Below, piece after piece: positions 36,177 through 45,950 of a stretch of DNA of 64,000 bases (position 1 is the stretch's first letter; every line of letters starts with the position of its first letter). The stretch is from Peptoniphilus_A sp001811425 (GTDB lineage: Bacteria; Bacillota; Clostridia; Tissierellales; Peptoniphilaceae), in NCBI RefSeq assembly GCF_001811425.1, contig NZ_KV804730.1, positions 27,985-91,984 on the forward strand, read 5' to 3'. Position numbers and translations under genes: made by a program. The notes beneath the pieces were generated by a model. The model worked only from the letters and a program-made list of their open reading frames with translations, ran no database searches and was not told where the DNA came from.

Positions 36177-37204
36177 AGTTTAAGAATCTATCTGTAAAGC
36201 ATCTGTTTGGGTGGATTACTCTGGGAGTTTTTCTCATTATGTCTGGAATTATCATAGCTTTGTTTCTTATAACAAGACAGACTGCAGTCCTACTTACAGG
36301 CGGAGCGATGATGACGTTCACCATTTTATTTCTCTTTATATTAACTCAGGAGTTTGGGAAACGCCTTTTGCAGTTTACCGATACTCTGTGTCAGACCTTA
36401 GACTATATGATTGCTGGAAATGAAGTCCCTCAGTGTCCGAAAGACAGCGAAACCCAACTTGATAAAATTGACCATCGCCTGACTAGGCTATATCATATCA
36501 TGCAGGAGAATCGCCGTCTTGTGGACGAAGAAAGAAAGGAATTACAAACTCTTGTATCGGATATTTCGCATCAGGTAAAAACACCTGTAAGCAATTTAAA
36601 AATGGCGACAGATACAATGTTGGAAAAGCATATGACCGAGACAGAGCGTATCGACTTTATTCACGGAATCCGTAGTCAAACAGATAAACTTGACTTTCTT
36701 TTTCAGGCCTTAGTGAAAACCTCACGATTGGAAACGGGAGTAATCCAGCTGGATAAGAAACCGAGTCGCTTGTTTGACACTGTGGCACAGGCCATGAGTG
36801 GAATTGTGTATGAAGCTGAACAAAAGAAAATCGCTGTGTTCGTGGATTGTTCGGAGGATTTCGTTGTTTCCCATGACAGTAAGTGGACATCTGAAGCAAT
36901 ATTTAACCTGTTGGACAATGCGGTGAAGTACACCAAGACAGGAGGAAAAATCACTGTGTCTGTAATATTATGGGAAATGTATGTAGAGATTAAAGTAACA
37001 GATACGGGCAAGGGCATTTCTGAAAGTAATCAGGCCGCAATATTCCAGAGATTTTATCGTGAGGAAGAAGTACATGGACAGCAAGGTATAGGCATTGGTC
37101 TGTATCTGGCCCGCGAGATTGTAACACGTCAAGGAGGTTATATTAGAGTGATTTCTGAGCCAGGTAAGGGTTCAGAATTTTCTATAATGCTTCCTTTGTG
37201 GTGA
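36173..37204 (+). CDS. Short-loop sensor histidine kinase of the acquired cassette
   Basis: 343 residues from ATG 36173, chosen for the AGGAGGCG ribosome binding site. Two membrane segments (about 12-34 and 37-58) are joined by only a few residues, so there is almost no extracellular sensor. This is the layout of intramembrane-sensing kinases that read the state of an ABC transporter. DHp helix with phosphoacceptor His133 in SDISHQVKTPVSN, then HATPase motifs NLLDNAVKYT, DTGKGI and GIGIGLYLA. Confidence 0.88.
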   Translation: MKFKNLSVKHLFGWITLGVFLIMSGIIIALFLITRQTAVLLTGGAMMTFTILFLFILTQEFGKRLLQFTDTLCQTLDYMIAGNEVPQCPKDSETQLDKIDHRLTRLYHIMQENRRLVDEERKELQTLVSDISHQVKTPVSNLKMATDTMLEKHMTETERIDFIHGIRSQTDKLDFLFQALVKTSRLETGVIQLDKKPSRLFDTVAQAMSGIVYEAEQKKIAVFVDCSEDFVVSHDSKWTSEAIFNLLDNAVKYTKTGGKITVSVILWEMYVEIKVTDTGKGISESNQAAIFQRFYREEEVHGQQGIGIGLYLAREIVTRQGGYIRVISEPGKGSEFSIMLPLW

Positions 37205-37323
37205 AAAAAAGTTTTCTACTTAAAGTTTTCTACTTATGGAAAATTGAAACACAACGTAGAGATAAAATGAAAAGTCTTATCATTGTAACATTTTTTCATG
37301 ATTTTCAATGCATTTTTTAGCTA

Positions 37324-37357
37324 CTGTAACATTTCACGGACATTTGGGTTTTATAAT
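37324..37357 (+). promoter_or_regulatory. Regulated promoter of the cassette's ABC transporter genes
   Basis: 22-nt element at 37324-37345 (starts CTGTAACATTTC, ends CGGACATTT), then after 6 nt TATAAT (37352-37357). A second TGTAACATTT lies 41 bp upstream (37284-37293), about four helical turns away. Confidence 0.72.
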
Positions 37358-37399
37358 ATTCTTAACAACAAATAGGAAGCCTTGAAAGGAGTTTTGAAT

Positions 37400-38065
37400 A
37401 TGAACGTTTTACAGACAATTGACTTGAAAAAGTATTACGGCACAGAACCTAACATTACCCGAGCTCTTGACGGAGTAAACTTCTCAGTTGAGGATGGAGA
37501 GTTTGTGGCTATTGTAGGAACATCTGGAAGTGGGAAGTCTACCCTTCTTCACATGATGGGAGGACTGGATATTCCCACCAGCGGAACTGTGATTGTTCGG
37601 GGCGAAGAACTTGCAAAGAAAAATGACGAACAGCTTACCATCTTTCGTCGTCGCAATATTGGTTTTATTTTCCAAAACTATAATCTTGTTCCCCTTTTGA
37701 ATGTTTATGAAAATATAGTCCTGCCAGTAGAGCTTGACGGGGATACGGTGGATCAGAAGTTTTTTAACGAGCTAGTTAATCTTTTGGGATTGAATGATAA
37801 ACTGACAAGTATGCCAAACAATCTTTCAGGTGGACAACAACAGCGTGTAGCTATTGCACGTGCATTGATTAACAAACCAGCTATTGTGCTTGCCGACGAA
37901 CCTACTGGTAATCTTGACAGTAAGACAAGTGCAGAGGTATTAGGTCTTATCAAGCGTACCAGTGCAGATTTTCGTCAAACTGTAGTTATGATTACCCATA
38001 ATAATGATATTGCCCGTCTTGCAGATCGAATTGTTCGTATTGAGGATGGAAAAATTGTGGAGTAA
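37400..38065 (+). CDS. MacB/LolD-type ABC transporter ATPase
   Basis: 221 residues from ATG 37400 (AAAGGAG upstream; an ATG at 37382 precedes that site and is unlikely). Walker A GTSGSGKST, Q-loop FQNYNLVP, signature LSGGQQQRVAIARAL, Walker B ADEPTGNLDS and H-loop THNNDIA. This subfamily drives mechanotransmission through FtsX-type permeases rather than classical import. 17 bp before its permease gene. Confidence 0.93.
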   Translation: MNVLQTIDLKKYYGTEPNITRALDGVNFSVEDGEFVAIVGTSGSGKSTLLHMMGGLDIPTSGTVIVRGEELAKKNDEQLTIFRRRNIGFIFQNYNLVPLLNVYENIVLPVELDGDTVDQKFFNELVNLLGLNDKLTSMPNNLSGGQQQRVAIARALINKPAIVLADEPTGNLDSKTSAEVLGLIKRTSADFRQTVVMITHNNDIARLADRIVRIEDGKIVE

Positions 38066-38082
38066 GTAGGAGGTGGTATAGC

Positions 38083-40575
38083 ATGATTTGGCCTTTTGAA
38101 AATAATACCAGCAATATTGAAAAGAAGATTGCTAAGCGTAGTTTACATAATGAACAGCAGCGCAATCTATTTGCAATCATTGCTTTGGTTCTGACTGCAT
38201 TTATGATAACTGCGACATTCAGTATTGGATTTAGTTATTTTGAAACATATAAGATGCAGCAAATTCGGTTAATGGGGACTACTGCAGATGTAGGAATCAC
38301 AAATGCAACAGAAGAACAGTTAGTAGAAATCTCAAAATCAAATCTTGTACAAGACGTAGGAAGACAGCAACATTTAGGTAGTATTGATACAGAAAAACTG
38401 CAAAACGCAAAATTAGGTATAGTTTGGATAGACGATACAGAATGGAAGGTTCATCGTCTACCGACCATATCAGATATCGTAGGAAATTACCCTTTAAATA
38501 AAAATGAAATTATGCTGCCAACATGGGCGCTTAAACAGATGGGTATTTCTGATCCACAAATAGGGATGGAAATAGTATTGTCTTATCAAATTGGTGATAG
38601 CTATGATTATGTATCAGACACCTTTTTGTTGTCGGGCTACTATACGGACTACATTTCAATGCGTACAAATAATCGTGGCTATGCTTATGTTTCAGATGCT
38701 TTTAGGGACAGTTTAAATGAACCACTGGATAATAGTGTTACGGCAATGATTAGCTTTCAAGGTAATGGTGATGTTGATAAGAACTGTGAAAGATTACGCG
38801 ATGAGATTGACTTTACAGCAGGTCAAACATTTGAAATTGTCCCATTAGGACAAGCTAATGGATGGACTATTATTTTAGCTGTAATAATGTTAGCATTTTT
38901 TATATCATTTAGCGGATATCTTTTAATATACAATATTCTTTATATCTCTGTCATAAAAGATGTGCAATTTTATGGTCGTCTAAAAACGATTGGAGCTACT
39001 AAAAAGCAAATAAAGAGAATTATCTATAAACAGACAATTAAAATTTCCTGTATTGGTATTCCGCTTGGTTTGCTACTTGGTGCGATTGTTTCTTTTGGTG
39101 TTGTTCCCTATTTCCTGAATATGATGTACTCAACAAATTCTGATGTGGGAACAAAAATATCTTTTTCGCCTTTTATTTTTATTGGAGCAGCTATATTTAC
39201 ATTCCTAACAGCTATGATTGCAAGCATGAAGCCTGCTAAAATTGCTGGGGGCGTTTCACCAATAGCGGCACTTCGATATACAGTAAAAAGCACAAAGACA
39301 GTCACCAAAAATGGCGGAAAAATGAAGTTATCTAAAATGGCATGGAACAATGTCTTTAGGAATGTAAAGAGTACAATTCTCGTCTTTACGTCATTGTTTT
39401 GTGGTTTTTCCCTGTTTCTAGTTGTCACGGGATTATTGTATGGATTAAGTCCAGAGAATTATGTTAAGCAATGGGGAGTAAGTGATTTTGCACTCACATA
39501 TAGTATTTACGAAGATAAAGATTTAATTACAAATGAAATGGTGTCAGAGATTAGACAGATTGATGGAATCAAGAATTTGAGGTTGACATATGCGGCTTAT
39601 CCTCAAGTAACAGTAGACGTTTCATATGATGATGCTGTATTTCATGACTTTCTCATGTCGTTAGATGGAGTAAGTGGACTTGATTTATCCGATTCTTCAA
39701 AGTTAAAAAAGTATCAGCAAAATTTTTTCAGTGGAGTTTTTGGAATTGATAATGCATATTTGAAAGAAATCAATGAAAACTTAAATTCGCCTGTTGATAT
39801 AGATGCCTTTGAGCAAGGAGATGTTGTACTACTTTCCAATACGTTAGAAGGCATCATTCAACCAGGACAGAAAATAACTATTCAGACACAGAACGGACAA
39901 CACTCTTTTGTAGTGGCAAATGGTTTTTTGAATGATGGTTTTCGTGCTGGAGGAGGAAATGAGCGTGGAACAGCTCCTGATTTATATATTAGTCAAAGAT
40001 CCTTACAAGAACTTTTTCCACGAAATAGAGTGTTTCGCGTGGCCTTTGATACGGATGGTCAAAATGACGAAAGTATATTGAAAGAATTAAAGCAAATCAC
40101 CTCGTCTAAAGCCAAAATTGATATTGTATCCCGCTATGAACGTAGAGAAGAAGTGCGAGATTATCTAGTTACAGCAAATGTTCTAGGAACAGGGTTATCT
40201 GTAATTTTAATGTTGGTGGGTGTTATGAACTTTGTAAATACAATGGTTGTTAACGTAAGTACTAGGCGTTATGAATTAGCTGTTCTTGAAAGTGTTGGAA
40301 TGACAAAGAAACAAATTAAACGAATGCTGTCTATGGAAGGTTTATACTACTGGGGTATTTCTTTTTCCCTCGTAGTCACAATAGGGACGGCAATCTTCTT
40401 CTTACTATATGTTTTATTTAGCAAAGTAGTCTATTATGCTGTTTTTTCTTATCCATTTATCCCGATGATACTTGCATCTGGACTGGTGTTGTTAATTTGC
40501 CTTATAGTTCCTATGTTGCTATACAAAACTGATATTAATCTTCCAGTTGTTGAACGTTTGCGATTGACAGAGTGA
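38083..40575 (+). CDS. FtsX-domain ABC permease, 830 residues
   Basis: Two FtsX-type halves, each one membrane helix, a large extracellular region and three more helices: helix near 30-52, outside about 55-265, helices near 265-375; then helix near 425-450, outside about 455-690, helices near 695-815. The cytoplasmic coupling segments (FYGRLKTIGATKKQIKRI and LAVLESVGMTKKQIKRM) are clear. AGGAGGTGG precedes ATG. Likely a resistance or sensing transporter for an envelope-active peptide; the substrate cannot be deduced. Confidence 0.9.
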   Translation: MIWPFENNTSNIEKKIAKRSLHNEQQRNLFAIIALVLTAFMITATFSIGFSYFETYKMQQIRLMGTTADVGITNATEEQLVEISKSNLVQDVGRQQHLGSIDTEKLQNAKLGIVWIDDTEWKVHRLPTISDIVGNYPLNKNEIMLPTWALKQMGISDPQIGMEIVLSYQIGDSYDYVSDTFLLSGYYTDYISMRTNNRGYAYVSDAFRDSLNEPLDNSVTAMISFQGNGDVDKNCERLRDEIDFTAGQTFEIVPLGQANGWTIILAVIMLAFFISFSGYLLIYNILYISVIKDVQFYGRLKTIGATKKQIKRIIYKQTIKISCIGIPLGLLLGAIVSFGVVPYFLNMMYSTNSDVGTKISFSPFIFIGAAIFTFLTAMIASMKPAKIAGGVSPIAALRYTVKSTKTVTKNGGKMKLSKMAWNNVFRNVKSTILVFTSLFCGFSLFLVVTGLLYGLSPENYVKQWGVSDFALTYSIYEDKDLITNEMVSEIRQIDGIKNLRLTYAAYPQVTVDVSYDDAVFHDFLMSLDGVSGLDLSDSSKLKKYQQNFFSGVFGIDNAYLKEINENLNSPVDIDAFEQGDVVLLSNTLEGIIQPGQKITIQTQNGQHSFVVANGFLNDGFRAGGGNERGTAPDLYISQRSLQELFPRNRVFRVAFDTDGQNDESILKELKQITSSKAKIDIVSRYERREEVRDYLVTANVLGTGLSVILMLVGVMNFVNTMVVNVSTRRYELAVLESVGMTKKQIKRMLSMEGLYYWGISFSLVVTIGTAIFFLLYVLFSKVVYYAVFSYPFIPMILASGLVLLICLIVPMLLYKTDINLPVVERLRLTE

Positions 40576-40620
40576 GTTTAAATAAATAGAAAGATATCTT
40601 TAGGTTAATTATATCAAGAT

Positions 40621-40668
40621 AGTGCTGTTGCAGAATAGATGATTCTACTCTGCAACAGCATCTTTATT
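40621..40668 (+). terminator. Terminator at the right end of the cassette
   Basis: Perfect 12-bp stem TGCTGTTGCAGA (40623-40634) / TCTGCAACAGCA (40649-40660), then TCTTTATTTT. It abuts the stop codon of the convergent AlaX-like gene. Confidence 0.85.
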
Positions 40669-42252
40669 TTGCATATCTTCTGATTTCGATTAAGAAGCTT
40701 TCCATGATTCTCGTAAGGTCCTCTTCTCTACACTCCAAGTCCAAGGTGTACATATTGCCTGTGCCTGTGAAGTCGAAGTGGTCCTGCAATTTTTCAAAAA
40801 TTTTCTTTAAGTTGAAGTTTAAATTTATAGAGCGAAGGACAATTATTTTTGACCTCTTGCCATTTTTTAGTCCATAAATTTGGATAAAGTTGTCTTCTTT
40901 TAAAATATAAGAAGAAATTTCGCGAAGCTCCTTTAAATTTACATCTTCTAAAACCTTGTAGATGTAATTTATGCCAGAAAATTCTGTGGAAAAGCGTTTA
41001 AAGGAATCCACGGCTTGATAAAATAGTGGTGATTTTTCTTGGGAGTCCTTAGCCTTATTTTGGTTAAGATTATTTTTTGTCTTTTCTATCTTTTCTTCAC
41101 AATTTTTTTGAGGATATTCTATTTTATTATTCTCGTCATCTTTTTTATCTTCAATTTTTTTATTCAAGTCCTTAAAAGATTCAAGTTTATATTTTTCGTG
41201 GAAGAATTTAGAATCGTATTTTTCTTTTTTTGCCTTTTCAAGGACTTTTTCTGATTGAGAAACTTTCTCTGCTTTCTTAATTTTTTCAGAATCTTTTAAA
41301 TTTTCATCAGTGACAAAATCTTTTTCTAAGTCAGAAGAATTTTTTATTTCAGAATTTTTTACTTCTTCAAGGACTTTTTCAGGCTCAGAAATTTTTTTGT
41401 CTCTTGAACTTTTTCTCCTTCATCAACTTTTTCTAAGTCAGAATTTTTTGGGGTTTCATCTTTTTTATCCTCTTTAGGAAGTTTTTCTTCATGAAGATTT
41501 TTTTCTTGACCAAGAATTTTTTCAGTGTCAGGGAAATTTTTTGCCTTTAACTTTTTTACATCAGAAAATACACTTTCCAGGCTTTGGCTATTTAAGTACA
41601 TCTTCATGTTGTCCAAAAGATTTAGAGAATTTCTGGCAAGCTTGTAGGCATTTTCGCCTGAGACAAGAGTTAGCCTAATGGCAGAATTTATTTTATCAAC
41701 TGAAGAAATAAAGACCATGCCAATTTCGCCAGTCCTTTTTAGGGCAGGACCCTGGTAGGAAATTTCTGCCAGCCTTTCAATTTTTATGTGGTCTTCAAAA
41801 TTTTCAATGGATAAATTTGAAAAGATGGCATAATTTACAAGGGACTCAATATTTTTTACTGTCATAAATTTAAAATCCTTGGCTGCAATGTCTATGTAGG
41901 AAGAATTTTTTTCAACCTTGTAATTTAAAATTTCTGAATTTGTATTTGTTGATAAAAAATATCTCACCAAGGCATTGCCAAGATTTTCCTGCATCATGAG
42001 CAGTCTATTTTTCCAATTAATCTCAATTTCAACCTGGCCTTTATTTTCATCAATTTTAAAATAGTTTTTGTTGCCAGATAAAAATACTGGGTCTTCACCA
42101 TTTATTTTTATCTCGTCAGCCAAAAGATTTTCACTGCCAGTGAAGAAAGGCGGGTCTTGGACCTTTCCATAAGTAATGCCGTCACGATTTATTTTATCAA
42201 TTATTTCTAATTTGTAATTTTTTTTGTAAGGGTTTTTGTATTTAGAATTCAT
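40664..42252 (-). CDS. Degenerate AlaX-like/DHHA1 protein, frameshifted in a T7 tract
   Basis: From ATG 42252 (GGAGGTAGCT upstream). Residues 1-205 resemble the alanyl-tRNA synthetase editing domain: MMQENLGNALVRYFLS (86-101) aligns with HMQQHTGQHLLS, and QGPALKRTGEIGM (167-179) with the CGGTH...TGEIG segment, but all four zinc ligands are replaced. A Lys/Glu-rich linker follows, then a DHHA1-like domain (FDFTGTGNMYTLDLE). The frame breaks at the T7 run 41392-41398 (A7 in the mRNA); one extra A restores a single frame with continuous linker repeats. It cannot be a zinc-dependent editing enzyme; an RNA-binding role is possible. Confidence 0.65.
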
Positions 42253-42327
42253 AGCTACCTCCACTAATATATTATCATATTTCGTGACTTGGCGCTTTAA
42301 AAAGATATATAATAAGAGGGGGTGCCT

Positions 42328-44595
42328 ATGTATTTATTTGCAGCAATTATTTTTGGAATTTTACTTTCAATTTTTACAAGGGCAAGTTTATTAATTGTGG
42401 GATTTTTTCTCCTTCTAGCAATAATTATTATTGCACAAAAGAAAAATGCCAAATTATTTATATTTCCTCTCCTTATTTTTGCTGTTTGCCTAAATTATTC
42501 CCTTAGAGACTACAAGCTAAAGGATTTTTCTGGTCAGGTCACTGGAAAAGTAATTTTATCAAATGAAAATAAGTCTGTCCTTAAGACATCTTCTGTTAAA
42601 GGAAAAAAATTTGTGACAAAAATTTTATTTTACGAAAAGCTAGACAGGGGAGGGACTTATAAGATTCTTGGAGAATTTGCTCCGCCTCTTCCTGCAATGA
42701 ATGAGGGAAACTTTGACTACGCGAAAAATAACAAGGCTCAGGGAATTTATGCCCTTGGAAAAATAAATAGCTTTCAAAAAATTTCTCAGCCAAATATTTT
42801 TTATAAATTTTCCAATGTCTGTGTAGATAGGGCAAAAAAATTTTATAGAGAAAATTTGGATGAAAGAAATTCTAATCTCATGTCCTCAATTATACTTGCC
42901 GATAGGTCCCTCATGGAAGAGAGTGAAAAGGATAGGTTCAATACTCTTGGCATGAGCCACATCTTGGCAGTGTCAGGTCTTCACATTGGAGTCCTTGTAC
43001 TTTTTTTAGATGGCATAATAAAAGGGATAACGAAAAATAAAAAACTCACTGATTTTCTTGTGACTGGTCTTATTTTCTTTTACATAGTGACTATTGGCAT
43101 GCCAATTTCAGCCCTTAGGGCATTTTTGTTTTACCTTCTCTACAAGGCAAATATTTACTTAAAAAAAGATTTAGACCTGAAAAAAATTTATTTCTTGAGC
43201 CTTAGCATAATTTTATTTATAAATCCCATGGCAATTTATTCAATATCACTTCTCATGTCTTATGGGGCAATTTTCGGTCTAGTCTTTGTCTACCCAGTCC
43301 TAAATAGCAGGCTGTCAGGCAGTGGTCTTGTAAAAAAATCTTTTGTTGGGACAACTTCAGTAATAATTTCACTTTTTCCTCTTATAAATTATTATTTTGA
43401 TGGCTTTTCACTTTTGGTTTTTCTTGCAAACTTGATAATTGTGCCAATTTATTCTGTGATCATTACTCTTGGTTTTATCATGGGACTGGGAGTTTTTCCT
43501 GGTATTCTTGGAAAAGTCTTAAATATTTTAATGAATGCAAGCTATGGCTTGGAAAGTCTTTTTGCAGCTAAGGGCAGTATCTTTCTCACCCTAAAAGCTT
43601 TTAAGTTTGAATATATTTTTGTTTACTACATTTTATTTTTGCTAATTTTAAACAGGCACAAGTTAAGGGAAATTATTGAGCCAAATTTAAAAATTATCGA
43701 AATTTATATGGCAGTCTTTTTTGTTCTCACATCTCTAGGAATTTTAAGAGACCTAAATACTTATAAGGAGAGCCACCTCTATATTGGGCAAGGGGACTGC
43801 ACACTTATTAGTTTTCGCGGCAAAAATTATTTAATTGACACTGGTGGTGCAAGGCAGGAAAATAAAATTGCAGAAAAATTTTTATTTCCAACTTTAAAGC
43901 TTCGCGGTCTTTCAAAAATTGACGGAATTTTTATTTCTCACTTTGACGAAGACCATGCGGGAAATTTAAATAAAATCTTAAAAAAATATAGGGTGGATAA
44001 TATTTTTATAAGTCACTTGCCAGAAGACCCAGTAATTTTAGAAAAGGCAGAAAAGTTTTCTAATATTGTAATCCTAAAAAAAGGCGACAAGGTAAAAATT
44101 TTAGGGGACACTCTGGCAGAAGTCCTCTCCGACAGTGAAAATAGAGAAGAAGAAAATGACAATTCCATGGTTTTACTCATAAATCACAGGGGCTTTAAGA
44201 CACTTTTTACTGGCGACATTTCCGAAAATGTTGAGAGAAAAATAAATAGGGACATAGACATCTTAAAGGTCGCCCATCATGGGTCAAAGACTTCCACTTC
44301 TAAGGAGTTTTTGGAAAATACTTCGCCAAAATTTGCCCTAATTTCTGCTGGCGTAAATAATTCCTATGGTCATCCCCATGAAGAAGTGCTACAAAACTTG
44401 GAAAAACATGGTATCATATACTATGTTACGGCAAGAGATGGTCAAGTGGACTTTAAAATTTATGGTGACAAGCTTAGGATTGATAAGAAAAACCAGGAAG
44501 AGGACTATAAATTTTATATTTTACTTATATTTTTAAATACCACTTTACTTTATATTACGGCGAGGAAAAATTATGAACTACAAGAAAATTTATAA
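42328..44595 (+). CDS. comEC: ComEC/Rec2 DNA-uptake channel
   Basis: 755 residues from ATG 42328 (AGAGGGGGTG upstream; GTG 42322 overlaps that site). N-terminal membrane and OB-like region, competence domain with about eight helices (GMSHILAVSGLHIGVLVLFL), and a C-terminal metallo-beta-lactamase-fold domain with FISHFDEDHAGN and VAHHGSKTSTS. It moves single-stranded DNA across the membrane. It pairs functionally with ComEA at 4444-5087. Overlaps holA by 23 bp. Confidence 0.94.
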   Translation: MYLFAAIIFGILLSIFTRASLLIVGFFLLLAIIIIAQKKNAKLFIFPLLIFAVCLNYSLRDYKLKDFSGQVTGKVILSNENKSVLKTSSVKGKKFVTKILFYEKLDRGGTYKILGEFAPPLPAMNEGNFDYAKNNKAQGIYALGKINSFQKISQPNIFYKFSNVCVDRAKKFYRENLDERNSNLMSSIILADRSLMEESEKDRFNTLGMSHILAVSGLHIGVLVLFLDGIIKGITKNKKLTDFLVTGLIFFYIVTIGMPISALRAFLFYLLYKANIYLKKDLDLKKIYFLSLSIILFINPMAIYSISLLMSYGAIFGLVFVYPVLNSRLSGSGLVKKSFVGTTSVIISLFPLINYYFDGFSLLVFLANLIIVPIYSVIITLGFIMGLGVFPGILGKVLNILMNASYGLESLFAAKGSIFLTLKAFKFEYIFVYYILFLLILNRHKLREIIEPNLKIIEIYMAVFFVLTSLGILRDLNTYKESHLYIGQGDCTLISFRGKNYLIDTGGARQENKIAEKFLFPTLKLRGLSKIDGIFISHFDEDHAGNLNKILKKYRVDNIFISHLPEDPVILEKAEKFSNIVILKKGDKVKILGDTLAEVLSDSENREEENDNSMVLLINHRGFKTLFTGDISENVERKINRDIDILKVAHHGSKTSTSKEFLENTSPKFALISAGVNNSYGHPHEEVLQNLEKHGIIYYVTARDGQVDFKIYGDKLRIDKKNQEEDYKFYILLIFLNTTLLYITARKNYELQENL

Positions 44596-45586
44596 AGATG
44601 AGACTCACAGCGGAGTTTATTTATTTTTCGGCAAGGAAAAATATTTAATGGAAAATGCTGTGGGATATTTATTAAATAAATATGTAAAGGGTAGCGAAGC
44701 CTTTAATTATACAAAATTTAAGGGCGGTGAAGTCAAACCAGAGGACATTATTTCTGCCTGTGAGACCTATCCTGTCATGAATGACAAAAAACTTGTATTA
44801 GTGAAAGATGTATGCGACTTTCTTGCCCTCTATGAATTAAAGGATTCCTTTTATGAATTTTTAGACAAGTTATCGGATTTTGTAATTTTAATTTTTTGGG
44901 ACACTGGGAATATAAAAAAGACAACAAAATTTTACAAATACTTCAAAAAAAATAAAAGAGATATTGAATTTGAAAAGCTGGGTCCAATAGATGCAAATAG
45001 GTTTGTAAAATCTTATTTTTTAAGAAAGGGCAAGAAAATCAATGATAGGGAGGCAGCTCTCTTTATTAAGGAAAGTGGCTACACATCAAAAAATGAAGAC
45101 CTTGTCCTACTAGACCTAATAGGCGAAATGGATAAAATTGCGGCAGCTGCAAAGAGTAATCTTATAAGTGAAAGTGACATAAGGAGTTTAATTACAGAAA
45201 ATATTGACACAAGTATTTTTAAGTTTACAGATGCCATGCTCCAAAGAAATAGCGAGATAGCCTTAGTTGAATTTCACAATATAGTAAAATTAGGGGAAGA
45301 GTATCCTATAATCTTTTACCATATAATTAGGCAAGTGAAAAATCTTTTGTCCTACAAAATTTTGTCTGAAAAAAAAATTAGTCAGGCAGAAATGATGAAT
45401 AAAATGGGATTATCAAAGTACGAATTTGAAAGAAAAATAAGGGCCTATGAGAGAAACTTTTCTAAAAAGTTTTTGACAGATTTTTATGAAGAACTTATTA
45501 AAGCAGATGAATTTTTTAAAACTTCATCAGTAGACGAGATAATAATTTTTGAGACTCTTATTATAAAATATTGCCAGGGAATTTAA
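44573..45586 (+). CDS. holA: DNA polymerase III delta subunit
   Basis: 337 residues. Pattern of HolA: VYLFFGKEKYLMENAV opening, a divergent AAA+-like domain without Walker motifs, and a C-terminal helical collar ending in FETLIIKYC. It opens the sliding clamp within the clamp loader. It follows comEC and precedes rpsT, the classic comEC-holA-rpsT order of Firmicutes. Confidence 0.92.
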   Translation: MNYKKIYKDETHSGVYLFFGKEKYLMENAVGYLLNKYVKGSEAFNYTKFKGGEVKPEDIISACETYPVMNDKKLVLVKDVCDFLALYELKDSFYEFLDKLSDFVILIFWDTGNIKKTTKFYKYFKKNKRDIEFEKLGPIDANRFVKSYFLRKGKKINDREAALFIKESGYTSKNEDLVLLDLIGEMDKIAAAAKSNLISESDIRSLITENIDTSIFKFTDAMLQRNSEIALVEFHNIVKLGEEYPIIFYHIIRQVKNLLSYKILSEKKISQAEMMNKMGLSKYEFERKIRAYERNFSKKFLTDFYEELIKADEFFKTSSVDEIIIFETLIIKYCQGI

Positions 45587-45620
45587 TTTGCCAGGAATAA
45601 AAACTTATGCAAAAAGAACC

Positions 45621-45649
45621 TTGCAATCAATGTAAATTCGTGGTAAAAT
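45621..45649 (+). promoter_or_regulatory. Promoter of rpsT
   Basis: TTGCAA (45621-45626), 17-bp spacer, TAAAAT (45644-45649). Confidence 0.8.
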
Positions 45650-45680
45650 AGCAAAAGCGTTAAATATTGGAGGTGAAATA

Positions 45681-45950
45681 ATGGCAAATATTAAATCAGC
45701 TATTAAGAGAATAGATGTAGCTAAAAGAAATTCTGATCACAACAAACCTATTAGAACTGAAATGAAAAATGCAGTTAAAAACTTTAGAGTTGCTCTTGAC
45801 GAAAACAGACTTGACGATGCAAAGGAACTTTTAATTGTTGCAGACAGAAAATTAAAGAAGGCTGCTAATAAAAATATAATTCACAAAAAACAAGCTTCCA
45901 GAAAGCTAAGTCGACTAGCTAAGGAACTTAACAGCAAAATCGCTGGCTAA
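45681..45950 (+). CDS. rpsT: Ribosomal protein S20
   Basis: 89 residues, full length: MANIKSAIKRIDVAKRNSDHN opening, basic helical core, C-terminal HKKQASRKLSRLAKEL. Binds the 5' domain of 16S rRNA. GGAGGTGA precedes ATG. It has its own promoter and is followed by two hairpins. Confidence 0.97.
   Translation: MANIKSAIKRIDVAKRNSDHNKPIRTEMKNAVKNFRVALDENRLDDAKELLIVADRKLKKAANKNIIHKKQASRKLSRLAKELNSKIAG

Larger units (their letters stand above)
35258..40662. mobile_element. Acquired regulator-kinase-ABC transporter cassette (putative)
   Basis: The four genes use CGT/CGC/CGG arginine and CTG leucine codons often, while flanking genes rely on AGA/AGG and CTT/TTA. The block sits between two strong terminators, in a place where the flanking genes face each other. 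No integrase, IS or convincing att repeat was found, so the mode of entry is unknown. Confidence 0.6.

Noticed and set aside
35286..40624. GATAGTG near both ends of the foreign cassette as possible att repeats
   Set aside because: Only seven bases match and no integrase is present; expected by chance.
41039..41254. Phe/Ile-rich open frame opposite the AlaX-like linker
   Set aside because: Antisense of a Lys/Glu-rich linker gives apparent hydrophobic segments; not a real membrane protein.
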